This document shows, in pieces, positions 24,650 to 35,990 of a stretch of 64,000 nucleotides of DNA. Under the pieces are notes generated by a model that was not told the DNA's origin, did not search any database, and saw only the letters and a list, made by a program, of their open reading frames with translations. How positions within the stretch are numbered: position 1 is the stretch's first letter; each line of letters begins with the position of its first letter. The position numbers and the translations under genes were made by a program. This DNA is from Enchytraeus crypticus (lineage: Eukaryota > Annelida > Clitellata > Enchytraeida > Enchytraeidae). The stretch is taken from the NCBI GenBank assembly GCA_905160935.1, contig CAJHZI010000197.1:434001-498000 (forward strand), read 5' to 3'.

Positions 24650-26497
24650 ATAATAATAAAGGTTTTGCTTCCGTTTCCTCATACAAGGATAATGTCAGAG
24701 ACTTCCCCCCATCACATGTTACTATAAATCGATCACCCCAAACGATCTAAAAAGCATGTGCTGAAGAGAAAGAAAAAGATCCTAAACGGTGCCGGTTCGG
24801 TGATCAAAAAACTGTCAGGCAAGATGAAAAAGTCTATGGTGGGAACAGATGTGTTTTCAACCTACAACGGAAAGTGGAAGTAGTAGAACATGAGCGAAGA
24901 TCAGGAGGCAGAGAGTTCCAAACTGTAGGAGCTGAGAAAAAAGGATCGTCTACCTAACGAAGTTAGTATATTAGGAATTTCGAGCTGTTTGGCATCGGAA
25001 GACCGAAGCTTACGAGAAGTTTGATATTGGATTAGGAGACGAGAAAGGTAAGAAGGTTTACCAAAGAGAAGTGTTTTGAAAGTTAACAGAGAATTTTATA
25101 CTTAATTCTTTGAATCACAGGAAGCCAATGAAGATTATTAAGCAATGAGCTAGAGGTGGCCTGAAGCCTTGTGGATCGACAGATAACACGTGCTAGAGAA
25201 TACTGAACGCATTGTGGACGCATGAGAGAAGACGAAGGTAAGCCGTATAGCAATGAATTACAGTAGTCTAGTTAGAATGAATTATTGAGTTGAGAAGAAT
25301 TTTGTATGAATTTTTATCAAGAGAAGAACGTATCTGTCTGATTACACGGATCTGGAAAAAAGATGAACAGCAGACAGATGAAATATTACATTTGAAGTCA
25401 AGATTTTAATCAAGGTTTTTAGTCTTGAGAGTAGGAGTCAGAGCAAGATTTTGAAAATAGATGGAAGAATTGGCTACTTTGGTTTTTGCTGGGGGTGCCG
25501 ATTAAAAGATATTTAGTTTTAGAAGGATTGACAGAGAGACGATTGCAGTAAAACCATGAATAAACTTTGTCAAGAAGAGATGAAAGGTGTTGCAATTTCA
25601 GGTCAGAATCTGAGCTGAAAATGAGATGTACAGCTGAGTATCATCAGTATAGAAGTGAAATTATGTTGAAGCATTGTCTAAAACATAACTGAGTGGGGTA
25701 GTGTAGAGGGAAAAAAGTAAAGATCCAAGTACAGATCCTTGGGGCACACCATGAAAAAGAGGTAGTTCAGGGGAGCGTTCATTGTCTATAATAACTGATT
25801 GAGTGCGACCAGAAAGATAGGAGGAGATCAGAGAGAAAGCGGAATCAGAGATACCAAAGCACGTTTTAAGTCTACTGGTAAGAATGTTACGATCGATGGT
25901 GTCGAAGGCAGCCGAAAGATCAAGTAGTACAAGGGCTACCTTTTGAGAGTTTAAGGCTAAGCAAAGGTCATTATGAATGCTGAGTAAGGCAGTTTCAGTG
26001 GAGTGAAGCTTTCCATGTGCAGATTGGAAACAAGATAGATATGGAAATGATTCTAGATGGCTGCATAAGCGAGTGTAGATTATTTTTTCCAAGATTTTGG
26101 AAACGAAATTTAAGTTGGAAATGGTTGGAAATGTTTCTCCTCTGCTTAAAAAGCAGAGGAGAAACAACAGCATTTTTAAAAGTAGATGGAAAAATTCCTT
26201 CAGAAAGTGAAAGATTAACCGGATGGGTAATTGGAGGAAGGAGGGCATCGATGCAGGATTTAAGTAGTTTGGTTGGAATGGCATCTAGCGAGCAAGATGA
26301 GTCGGTAGAACTGAGTATTAGATTACGGATTTCTTCAAGAGAAGCAGGTTTAAAATTTGACGGCAGAGGAGGATTTGGCATAGACGGATATGAAATAGTC
26401 TCAGGACAGGGAGGTATAGAAGAACAGAACTTTCACGCTATTAACGTGAAAGTATGAGTTAATGGAGAGGCGAATGAAGCTTTTCTTTTTAGCACTA
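24650..26497 (-). mobile_element. LINE-A RT and 3' end
   Basis: Minus strand, in order: SSTDSSCSLDAIPTKLLKSC, IDALLPPITHPVNLSLSEGI, ALVLLDLSAAFDTIDRNIL, FHGVPQGSVLGSLLFSLYTT and FHFYTDDTQLYISFS. The D-D pair of the catalytic block survives, but the frame shifts at least once near 26130, at a palindrome. The 3' UTR reaches about 24650. It is cut at 26497 by the TIR element. Confidence 0.9.
26132..26166. repeat. Snap-back palindrome inside LINE-A RT
   Basis: Arms of 16 bp (26132-26147, 26151-26166) around AAA. The right arm is normal LINE-A coding sequence (VVSPLL, as at 16107-16125); the left arm is its complement and replaces the expected sequence. Confidence 0.93.
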
Positions 26498-28347
26498 GGG
26501 TCATTCCATGTCAACTGGTCCAATGCTTCCCAGGTGACCATCTCAGATTTAAATGATATTTTAACAGTGTTAAGTAAAATTTGTCTCTAGGCCAGGTTTA
26601 AAATTTCAATTCAATCGGTTGACCAGTTGGGGAGTTATGGCAGTCATTTCGACCCCACTGTAGATCCATTTTGGTGCAAAAAATAAAACACGTGTTTTTT
26701 TCTGTACTTTGAACTGCTATAATTTGGCTATTTATGGTCCTATCCATATGAAACTTCCAAACAATGCTATATTTGATGCGTAGATTCAGAAAAAGCACTC
26801 AGAATTCAAGTGGCATGTATATCTTGGCTGCTACGGCAGCTCAAACTTGATGCTTTGCAAAAGTAGAAATTTTTGAAAAGGCAGCTTTGAGTCCTGATAA
26901 TTCTCAAAATTGACCAACCACATTATTGCAAGCCATTTAGTATAATAATATGAACACATCTCAATAACATAAAGCACTTGTTACCGTCAGAAGCAGCAGG
27001 GATTTAGAAAACCACTAGCTCAAACTTCAAAAAAATTCAAGCATCACCCAATTTTTGGACAACTTCAAGGCCATGGTTAGGCATGTAGGCAGTTGATCAC
27101 TACCTTCAAACTGCTGCTATTTACAGGTCGTTATGATACTAACCTACTGTAAAAATATTTCTCAACTCCATCAGAACATGTAGTAATAGCCATGTAAACT
27201 TACCCATCGAAGGTCGTTTTTACACAAAAAATTAAAATGCTTATAATTTTTCGCTACTTTAAAGCGTTATATCTCGTCTGTTTATTGTCCTATCTATATG
27301 AAACTAATCCAAAATACTATAAATATTGCATAGATTCAGCATATGTACTCATATTTCATGTGGCTTGTATATCTTGGCAATTGCAACAGCTCAAACTTTA
27401 TGTTTCATTAAGTTTCGATACGTTTGAAATTTACGAAAGCTAACTTTGAAACCCGTTCATTCTAAATATTTACAAAGCAGATGCAAGAAATCCATTTAGT
27501 TTAATAATTTGGACATCTCAAAATAATATAAAACACTTATGAACTCCAAAAACAGCTAGATGGCACACCATCAGTTGGCGTCAACTAATGAAATTTTCAA
27601 CATATTAAAAAATTTGCGAAAAATAGGGTTAGCATGCGTGATCATACCGATACTTTAGAAACGAGGTGAGAAGCTAATCTTTTTACAGGATGTTGCTAAC
27701 ATACTAGCCCATATATGGCATAAGTTTGAAGGATCTGCGCAACTGTCAACATGGGTAGTCCGGTGGATGAAGTTGGGTGAAAATCGGGTTCGGATAAATT
27801 TACTTTCAACTTTGAGGTACTGGTATGAAAATTCTAATCACTTTATAAAACTGCCAAGTGTCTTATTTCACACAGCTATATGCATAGTATCAGAATATAT
27901 ACTTAATCTACAAATGTTGCACGCATTATGTGATTTATAGAATCCCAAAGTCACTTTTTTTTTAATTGGACCTTCATTTTTGGTCAAGTTTGGATCGCTA
28001 TAGCAACCAAGATATATGTGTGACATGAATTTTGACTTCATATTCTGCATCTACGCCACAAATATAGTATACTGACAAAGATTCTTGCACATTGAAAAAG
28101 AACTAACAGAGATATGGCCCTTCAAAGTTGAGAAAATTTTAGACACATTTTGATTTTCGTACCAAATTCGACCAACCGTGGGGTCACCAAAATCGTCATA
28201 ACTTCAAAATCGGTATACCAATTTCATTATAATTTTAAACCTAGCCTAGAGACATATTTTGCCTCACATGGTGTAAATTTCAGGCAAATCTGAGATGGTC
28301 ACCTGGGAAGATGTTCAGAATTTGGACCAGTTGACATGGAATTACCC
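26498..28347. mobile_element. DNA element with GGGTAATTCCATG terminal inverted repeats
   Basis: Ends GGGTCATTCCATGTCAACTG and its near-exact complement at 28322-28347 (25 of 26 match); the homology continues into ggtgaccatctcagattt. Total 1850 bp. No transposase frame is seen, so it is non-autonomous or an undetermined family. It interrupts LINE-A. Confidence 0.85.
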
Positions 28348-28352
28348 AATAG

Positions 28353-28562
28353 GGTAATGTCAACTGGTCTTGGTTGCTATAGCAATCCAAACTTGACCAA
28401 AAATGAAGGTCATTGGGATGCTATAAATCTCATAATGTGTGCAACATCTGTAGATGTAAGTATATATTCTGATACTATGCATATAGCTGTGTGAAATAAG
28501 ACACTTGGCAGTTTTATAAAGTGATTAGAATTTTCATACCAGTACCTCAAAGTTTTTCATGA
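28353..28562 (-). mobile_element. Partial inverted copy of the 26498-28347 element
   Basis: Begins GGGTAATGTCAACTGGTC and then matches the complement of about 27805-28010, skipping the segment between. Confidence 0.85.
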
Positions 28563-28935
28563 AATATTGTGACTTATTTAGTAAATATATCATGTTCAGA
28601 ACCGTAGACCTATCGTCATTTATTGTACTTTAATACACTATGTTTACATGTATATATACTTGCTCTATTGGGGAAAATTTCTCTGAACATTAGGAGAAAA
28701 TTCTTCTACTGTTGATATTGGTTGGTATATTAAGTTTTAATGTGCACTACTGAAATATTGTGTAATTTTGTAGATAAATAAATCTTTTGAAGAAAGAGTA
28801 CGTATGAATTAGATACGGTTTGGTAACTATGTCTGTAGTTCTGCAAATGAGGTAAAGAAAGTCTAAGTGTAAAAATACGGAGGTGATTGCGAGTTGTTAA
28901 AACAACTGGTTATTCAATTGCTTTTTCTTTTGTAG

Positions 28936-29237
28936 AAATGTACCCCCCAATGGCTTTATAGAATCCGAAATAGCAACTGATGGGTGTTTTGGAAGTCCAT
29001 CTGAAATTCATTATCTAGAACACGTAGAAGCTGTTGTCTCACTGTCCACATCAGTTCGTGGGCGAGTACAAATATATCTGATTTCGCCATCCGGAACAAA
29101 GTCAACTTTGCTTGCGCTAAGATCTCGTGATACCTCAAGTGATGGATTTAATCAGTGGCCTTTTATGACAACGCATAATTGGTACGAATCGCCTAGTGGC
29201 AAATGGACACTACAGGTACATAATGGAGCGAGTGTGG
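28936..29237 (+). CDS. Furin: Furin-like convertase exon e: P domain core
   Basis: Acceptor tttttcttttgtag, donor GTAAGT. One hundred codons cover most of the P (homo B) domain, which stabilises the catalytic domain in kexin-type proteases. Recognisable blocks are VRGRVQIYLISPSGTKSTLL, LRSRDTSSDGFNQWPFMTTH and NWYESPSGKWTLQVHNGA. They align without gaps to human RRGDLAIHLVSPMGTRSTLL and WAFMTTHSWDEDPSGEWVLEI. The Arg-Gly-Asp of mammalian furin is Arg-Gly-Arg here. The exon ends one base into an Ala codon, and exon f begins with CT. Confidence 0.96.
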
Positions 29238-29513
29238 GTAAGTTGTAGCCTCTTGTTATATATATGTATTTAAGATAAACAATGCTACTGAAATTTGTAA
29301 TACTACAGTGCTACTACAATTTATGTGTCTAAGGTAAACAGTATCATTTTTAATCCTAGGTTTACTATAGCTTGTATTTTTATAGTGTGAAAAATCTACC
29401 CTGAAAACAAAATGAAAGCTATGTCATCTCTGTATGGAATGGTTACTGCCCAGTGTAAGGTAAATAATTGTTAAAATGATTTTAAATAAAATCTAAATTT
29501 TTCCGTGGTATGT

Positions 29514-29953
29514 CTGGGTTGTTTGAAGAATAGACCAACCGGTGACTGCACGTGTCTTAGAATAATAATAATAATAGTAACCTCCGACAATTTCTATAGC
29601 CCTGTCTTGGCCCGTGTCCGGTCTTCGAGACCGCTTTACAGGTTCCTGGCAGGTTATTATTAATCCTTTCCATGGTTAATAATATCTTTTAGAAGGCTAC
29701 TAAAGCATTAACATCCAAACCAGCGTCAGAAAGGGCACTCGGTTGATAAACGCCTAGACTCCAGAAATTGCTGCAAAATTTTATTAAACGAATAGAAGAG
29801 ACGATAGGGGATTGACTGATGATATGTTATGGGACAGACAGGAGTGGAGAAATGGTCTATTCGCATCCCCACCCTAGTTAAACTGGGATTCAAGGGAAGA
29901 TGTTGACGATAATGATGCTGATGATGATGCTGATGATGATGCTGATGATGATT

Positions 29954-30003
<50 letters not shown>
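29514..30003 (+). mobile_element. GAT-tail SINE with internal insertion
   Basis: Starts gggttgtttgaagaatagacc, carries a roughly 120-bp unrelated segment after 29565, then resumes with gcgtcagaaagggcactcgg and ends in a 60-bp (GAT)n run. Confidence 0.85.
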
Positions 30004-30006
<3 letters not shown>

Positions 30007-30009
30007 ATT

Positions 30010-31640
30010 GAGGACGACGACGATGATGATGATAATGAATTAAATAAAATATCATCAGACATAAAATGATTTTCATTGATTTTAAATCACAAAATCACAA
30101 GACAGAAACTACTAAATAAAATTCTAAAGATCTCTGCAGTAAACAGGCATTCAATAGACATACCAATCATACAACGTTCACTTCATTTTCATAAGATTTA
30201 AAGTTTTGCAAACGTGCACTTAGCAATAGTATAATGACTAAAATATGACTTGCATAATCTTGACTAAAGGAGAGTTATGAATCGAATAACTGTCAAATTA
30301 AAGTGAAGGCATAATTGATGAGTTCTGAGGTATCTACGAAATGTTGAGAATGAAAGACAACTTGGAAAATTATCATTGCCGCAGAAAAATCACTTTTTTA
30401 ATACCATTCGTAAATTTTTTGGCAAACTTAATTTCAACATAATCCATCAATTCAATATAATCAGACAAATGAAAAGAATGAAATGGAAAGAAGAATAATA
30501 TGGAAATACAGTATCGAAAAAATATGAAACACACAGGGCATATAACACTGCAAAGGATTAAATAACTCTGTATAATGAACAATCAATTCAAAATCAGAAA
30601 TTCCCAATGTAATGTAAAGTTTTAAGAGATTGACCCTGTAATTAGTGGTGTCAATTTAAACAGCATAACAATTCAGCCACACATAAGTTATTATATAACG
30701 CTGTAGAAAATTTTATTCACAATTGTTAGACCAATTAATTCAAATAAGAAGCATAATACTAACAAAAACAGCAAAAATATTTAGCAATGCAATGAAATAA
30801 CATAGGGATAGTGACACGATTTTTAATAATTATTTATAATTTGTTCACTTAATTTGTTTTTTACCTTTCGGGTACCGTGGGGTCAAAGTTACCCCAGAGT
30901 TAGCATTATGCTACATAACATTTTTCTGGTTATTAAATTTTATTTCATGCCCTTAGTGCCTTTCTACTATATAGTTGACAACACTAATATTTAATTATTT
31001 TGATTTTCTGTGAATTTTCCAATTTTTGTAATCTTTTATTTGTCACATATTCCTATTTGGATAGTGTGGGATCAATTTGACCCCATTTTAGATTACTAAA
31101 ATCAGAGATCAATTAAAAGTGTAATTAAGCGACGACTTACTATCATTCAGTTAAAGGAGAGCTTCCTTTCATTTGATTTATCTTAAATTTAATCGACTGT
31201 GCAATTGTTCTGATGGCTTACCTTCAGATGGCTTGACCATAATTGTTTGACAGTATGTCTGCGGATGGCTTGCTTATGGATGGTTGATAAACTTGATATG
31301 TATGTATAGAGATATATAATAACCATGATCAGTTAAAAACAACAGTTAAACGACGGCTTGCCTTCATTTGATTGGTCGATGACAAAGTTAACTGATGGCT
31401 TGCCTTTCATGCCATGTATGACATGACTACTTCCTGCTGAAATCATTCTGTTATGTATACTGTGTAGCAGTATGTCGTGATGTTTATTTTCATAGCTTGT
31501 ACCAGTAATTCTCTGATATATTTTTGAATAATCGGTATTCAAGTAATCAATGATTTATTAATAGTTTTCTTATTTTAATTATTTCTTCCGGGTAATTGTT
31601 TTCCACATCATTGAATAAGGATCCATTATTCAGCTTATAA
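30010..31640. other. Intronic sequence, no gene seen
   Basis: AT-rich. Two GGGGTCAAA..TTACCCC / GGGATCAATTTGACCCC motifs (30890-30897 region and 31068-31085) recall terminal motifs of some DNA transposons but have no partner ends I can define. Confidence 0.5.
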
Positions 31641-31899
31641 AGAACATATATACAGTAATGTCAGCAGATAACTTCATTTGATGCTTGAATTTTAAATATA
31701 TCGTTCTTTATCTTTAAAATAATTAAACACTTCTATAGGTGGTTGAAATCTATCACTGTCAAAATATAATCATATACCATTCAAACTACAATAAATAAGT
31801 CCAATGAGTTCCTGCTCCTTTTGCTATCATCAATATTAAGAATTACACTTTTATTGTTACTAATTGATCCCTTTAGTTCATTCCTCATAAATACACCAT

Positions 31900-32560
31900 T
31901 GGAATGTATAATTTTCTATCCTTTACATCTTTCTATTGTATCACAATTACTGAGCGGTTTAATACTTTTGAATGAGCTTAAAAACGGGGAAAGTTCAGTA
32001 TCCCTGCTGTCTAGCTAAAACATTACCTACCATCGTGCCTTTCCAAATAAAATTCATTGCCCCATATAGCCCTTTTAAATGGTTACAATCACACCCTCCA
32101 AGTCCAGTTTTCTACAGCGCATTTGAAAGCTTATTACCAACAACAGGAATTACTCCGTCACTTGGTATAGCTGAACCAAGCATTGTTTTGCGATATCTTC
32201 CATTGCTTTATTTTGCTGTGCCTTTTCGTTTGTTTGTTTGGTGGTATTAACTGCGCTAGCGAATCCTCCTGCAAGTTCTCCTATCGCATCTACAAATTGC
32301 AGGGATTGCTGCTGCTAAGTGAGGTAAAACTCATCCATTATTTTCCACGTGATTTTATGCGATTTGCATAGGCACAGCTGCACGCCGGATGAAGCTTTCT
32401 TAAATTTTTTAATTTGAGTGTGTGTTAGAGGAATATTCGTATTACCTGATGAACTATTTTTAGATGTTCGTATTGTACTTTCTTCATTATTACGGTGTGC
32501 TCTCCTTATCTTTACAATTTGATTTTGAGATAGTGTAACACCAAAATTTTTATGCTCAGT
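31900..32560 (-). mobile_element. Polinton-like fossil, minor-structural-protein region
   Basis: On the minus strand the sequence reads FGVTLSQNQIVKIRRAH, then IPLTHTQIKKFKKA and, further on, AIGELAGGFASAVN. From memory this layout matches the small structural-type protein (PY-like) carried by animal Polintons. The copy is broken in several places and looks old. No polymerase, integrase or terminal repeats are seen nearby. The extent is approximate. Confidence 0.6.
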
Positions 32561-32713
32561 TATTATATATATATATATATATTATTATTTAAAATATTTT
32601 TAAAATAATAAAGCAAATCTCTAACAAAAACTGGGTCAACAAGAAATACTACTTCTGAATACATTAAAAGGATATGTTAGTTCTAAATATTTTTAACTGT
32701 ATAGATATATTGA

Positions 32714-32975
32714 TACTTGGTTGTTTGAAGAATTGACCGACCGATGACTGCACGTGTCGTGGAAGGCGACTAAAACTCTTAAGATTCACACCAACGTCAG
32801 AAAGGGCATTCGGTTGGTGAGCGCCTAGGCTCCAGAAATTGCTACAAAAATTTAAACTAATGCAAAGGTCTCAAATAGGGGATTGACTGATGGATGATAG
32901 AGGACAGAGAGGATTTGAGTCTATTCGTATCCCGACCCTAGTTAAACTGGGATTCAAGGGAAGATGATGATGATG
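32714..32975 (+). mobile_element. GAT-tail SINE, complete, with 13-bp target duplication
   Basis: Flanked by perfect duplications ATAGATATATTGA at 32701-32713 and 32976-32988. The body runs gaccgatgactgcacgtgtc, cgtcagaaagggcattcggt, ctaggctccagaaattgct, and ends ccctagttaaactgggattc plus GATGATGATG. The last part equals the RTE 3' end. It is inserted in fossil sequence. Confidence 0.95.
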
Positions 32976-32988
32976 ATAGATATATTGA

Positions 32989-33760
32989 AACTAAATTTAA
33001 TGTAACTGGTGGAAGAATGTTTGGCACTCTAGATATGGATGGCGAATCTACTGTTAATGTAAGACTACCTGGAAATGCAAATGATGTTGTGACAAAATTG
33101 TATTGTGGTGAAAAAATAATAATACTGTAAAAAGTAATATTACAAAGTTAGTGAAATTAACTGTGTTGTGCTCGGGTGTGGTTTGACCACTGCAAAATAG
33201 GGCAATCGCAAACAATCTACCGCGTGTACGAAAGAGGCGACTAAAGGCAGGAGCTGAGGATGGCAAGAGGGGACCACCTCACCATGAAATATTCTCCCCC
33301 AGGATTAAATGGTAATTAATCCACCTAACTGAGAAAGGCAGCGGGAAACCACCTCAGAAGCAATATTTTTCCCAAGCTATAGGCTACATAAGGTATGGAT
33401 AAGGCATAGACTTTGTGAAGGGATTAACTTGTTGATATAAGGAGTGCTCTTATGGAGCGATAAAGCAGACTTTGAGTATGAATATGTACCTTGAACCTGC
33501 CACTTGGCAGTGCACTGAAGAAGAAGTGAAATTAATAGATTGACTAGGTTATTTCTTTAAAAATGAAAGTGGTGGATGAATAGTGATTTGACAAGGCCGA
33601 ATTGATGAATGACTAAACAAATAGAAACTAAATTCAATAATGATGGAGATATGGTAACTGCAAGTCTTGATATGAGTTTGAATAATATCTAAAATGTTAA
33701 ATTTCCAATTAATTCATTAGATGCTACCAATAAAGTGTAAGTTCAATTAATGAGTACTAA
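32989..33760 (+). mobile_element. Virus-like element fossil with tail-fibre-type repeats
   Basis: Two units of a repeat occur at about 32989-33115 and 33625-33745 on the + strand, with cores LDMDGESTVNVRLP and ASLDMSLNNI. They follow the pattern seen in phage tail-fibre repeats and in some Polinton-related animal proteins (x-G-x-LDM-x(4)-I-x-NV-x-x-P-x-N-x-x-D-A-x-x-K). The element is broken and interrupted by a SINE at 33161-33524. It may belong with the fossil at 31900-32560. Confidence 0.5.
33161..33524 (+). mobile_element. SINE S3 with 11-bp target duplication
   Basis: Flanked by AGTGAAATTAA at 33150-33160 and 33525-33535. The body contains gaggcgactaaaggcagg and ccacctcagaagcaa. The end ctgccacttggcagtgcact plus GAAGAA matches the LINE-C 3' end, suggesting LINE-C mobilised it. 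Confidence 0.88.
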
Positions 33761-33805
33761 AATTATGTACATATTACTGATCTATTAAAAATATCGTCTT
33801 ATATA

Positions 33806-33860
33806 AACATCGTCATCATCTTCCCTTAAATCCCAGCTTAACTAGAGTTGGCAAGAATAT
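33806..33860 (-). mobile_element. GAT-tail SINE/RTE end scrap
   Basis: Complement of the ...actgggatttaagggaagatgatga end only. Confidence 0.7.
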
Positions 33861-35990
33861 AAAAATGCAAGGAATAAGTGTAATACGGCATATAAGGAAG
33901 CGAAGAAAAATTTTGAGGAGAAATTATCTACAAATGTTAAAGTTGATGCCAAATCGTTTTACATATAAGTTAGAAGTAAGTCTAAAGTAGAGATGCAGTG
34001 GGCCTACTAATCAAGTCAGATGGTATAGTTGTAACAAGGAAGAATAAAATGTGTAATATTCTCAATAACTATTTTGGTTCAGTGTTTGTAAAAGAATCCA
34101 ACACGGGAATGTTGCCACATATAGATCTTTTACTGGAAGAGGGACAGGGGGTGGAAAGTACTTTAATGGATGCGGAAATTGTAGCAGAGAAGTTAAAGAA
34201 ATTAAAACCTATAATTTCTAGATTTTCTATAATTGTTAATAGCACGTTGAACACAGAATATATATCAACTCAATGGAAGTTGTCCAATGTAATACCTATT
34301 TACAAGGGGGGAAAGAGGTTTGAACCAGGGAACTATAGACCCGTGAGCCTTACTCCACTATTATGCAAGGTGCTTGAGAGTATAATAAAGAATATATAAT
34401 ATATAGAATAAAATATAAAGAATATAATAGATATAATATATAGAATATAATATAAAGAATATATAAGAATATAGAGTATAATAAAGATAATAAATCATTT
34501 GGAGAAATACAACATCTTAAGAAAATCTCAGCATGGATTCATGAATAAAAGATCGTACTTGACTAACTTAATTAGCTTTTTATAGAAGGTGAATCAGTGG
34601 ATAGAGGAGGGAGAGACTGTTAATGCAGTGTACTTGGATTTCAGAAAGGCTTTTGATACTGTCCCTCACAAGAGACTCCTACTTAAGATTAAGTTTTGCG
34701 GAATAGATGGGAAGTTATACCAATGGATAGAAGATTGGTTAAGGCGAAGGAAGCAGAGGATTACGCTGGGTGAGGCTAAAACAGGTTGGGTGGAGGTAAC
34801 TTCGGGGGTGCCGCAGGGTTCAGTGTTGGGGCCAATTTTCTTTCGGATCTTCATAAATGATATACATACAGAAATATTTAATACGATCTTTAATTTTTAC
34901 TGATAATGCAAAACTATTTGGAAAAGTTGGTATGAAGGAACAAAGTGACAGGATGGTTCGGGACTTATACGTGCTAAGTAAGTGGTCCCAAATATGGGGC
35001 TTAGAATTCAATGTGGACAAGTGTAAGGTAATTCTTTTTTTAAAAGTAACCCTAATAAAAAATATGTTGTAAATAATAAGATACTGCAGGTAGTAAGTGA
35101 GGAGAAGGATTTAGGAGTAATATTTAGCCAGGACCTCAAAGTTGAGAAACAATGTACTGTGGCTGTTAAAGCAGCCAATAGGACCTTAGGACTAATAAAG
35201 AGAACATTCAAAAGTAGAGATAAAGGCATTGTTTTAAGATTGTACAAATCTTTGATTCGACCTCATCTGGAGCATTGTGTGCCATTGTGGAGATCACACT
35301 AGAGGAAGGATATTGAGCTTATTGAAGCAGTGCAAAGAAGGGCATTAAGAACAATTAGGGGATTCAAAGCATTAAGGTATGAGGAGAGGCTAAGGGCAGT
35401 TCAACTAACAACCCTAGAAACCAGGAGAATTAGAGGTACATAACGGCACACTGGGTCAGGAAGCACAGATGCTTGTTTTAAGACCCATTTCCTCCTTCCT
35501 CTCCATGGTTATTAGTAATCGTTGCCTTTTGATGGCGTATCAATTGCAGCTGGCGCGGATTTAAGAATAACCTTCCATCACCCTGGGATTTTTTCCTTCC
35601 TGAGCTTTTACCAACATTCGGTCTTCCAAGGTGGTCACCCACAAAGTACTAACCGAGGTCGATTCAGCTTAACTTCGATAATTGACGCGCAACTAAACCA
35701 AGTGCGCTAATCCCGCCGTCTTACAGAGGTTTATAAAATAATGCATGGGCTTACCGAATTAAGAGCAACAATTTTTTCAAATTCTCCAATAATGGTTTAA
35801 GAGGTCATAGCTGTAAGTTGTTTAAGCCTAGTGTAAAGACAGACTTTGGAAAGTTTTCTTTTTCTCAAAGAGTGATTGATAGGTCTCACTCTTTGAGTGA
35901 GGAGGTTGTGAATGCGGTATCGATGAATAGTTTTACAAACAAGCTGGGTGTTGTAATCATGTCTGATTGGGGATTGGAATAACGAAAGAT
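33855..35990 (+). mobile_element. CR1-like LINE, broken by a 5S-type SINE
   Basis: Ordered blocks: EIVAEKLKKLKPIISR (34168), WKLSNVIPIYKGGKRFEPGN with YRPVSLTPLLCKVLESIIKN (34275-34396), VYLDFRKAFDTVPHKRLLLK (34630), VTSGVPQGSVLGPIFFRIFI (34795), DNAKLFGKV (shifted frame, 34903), WSQIWGLEFNVDKCKV (34983), EEKDLGVIFSQDLKVEKQ (35101) and LIRPHLEHCVPLWRS (35252). The SPGPDGI-type block is deleted between LKPIISR and the VIPIYKG block. The usual F-A-D-D reads TDNA. Frames break repeatedly. Confidence 0.88.
35450..35725 (-). mobile_element. 5S rRNA-derived SINE inside CR1-like LINE
   Basis: On the minus strand: GAAGTTAAGCTGAATCGACC, TCGGTTAGTACTTTGTGGGT and GACCACCTTGGAAGACCG, aligning with the 5S rRNA internal promoter region (AAGCTAAGC...GGTTAGTACTTGGATGGGTGACC.CCTGGGAA). 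LINE coding resumes after it; short direct repeats AGAGGT lie at both borders. Other copies: 51627-51790, 58560-58735. Confidence 0.88.

Noticed and set aside
26017-26457. 146-residue + strand open frame
   Set aside because: Shadow of the minus-strand LINE-A reverse transcriptase.
29726-30076. His-rich open frame on the minus strand
   Set aside because: Translation of the (GAT)n tail of a SINE.
30880-31090. Possible piggyBac-type ends (GGGGTCA motifs)
   Set aside because: No TTAA-flanked pair or transposase could be found.
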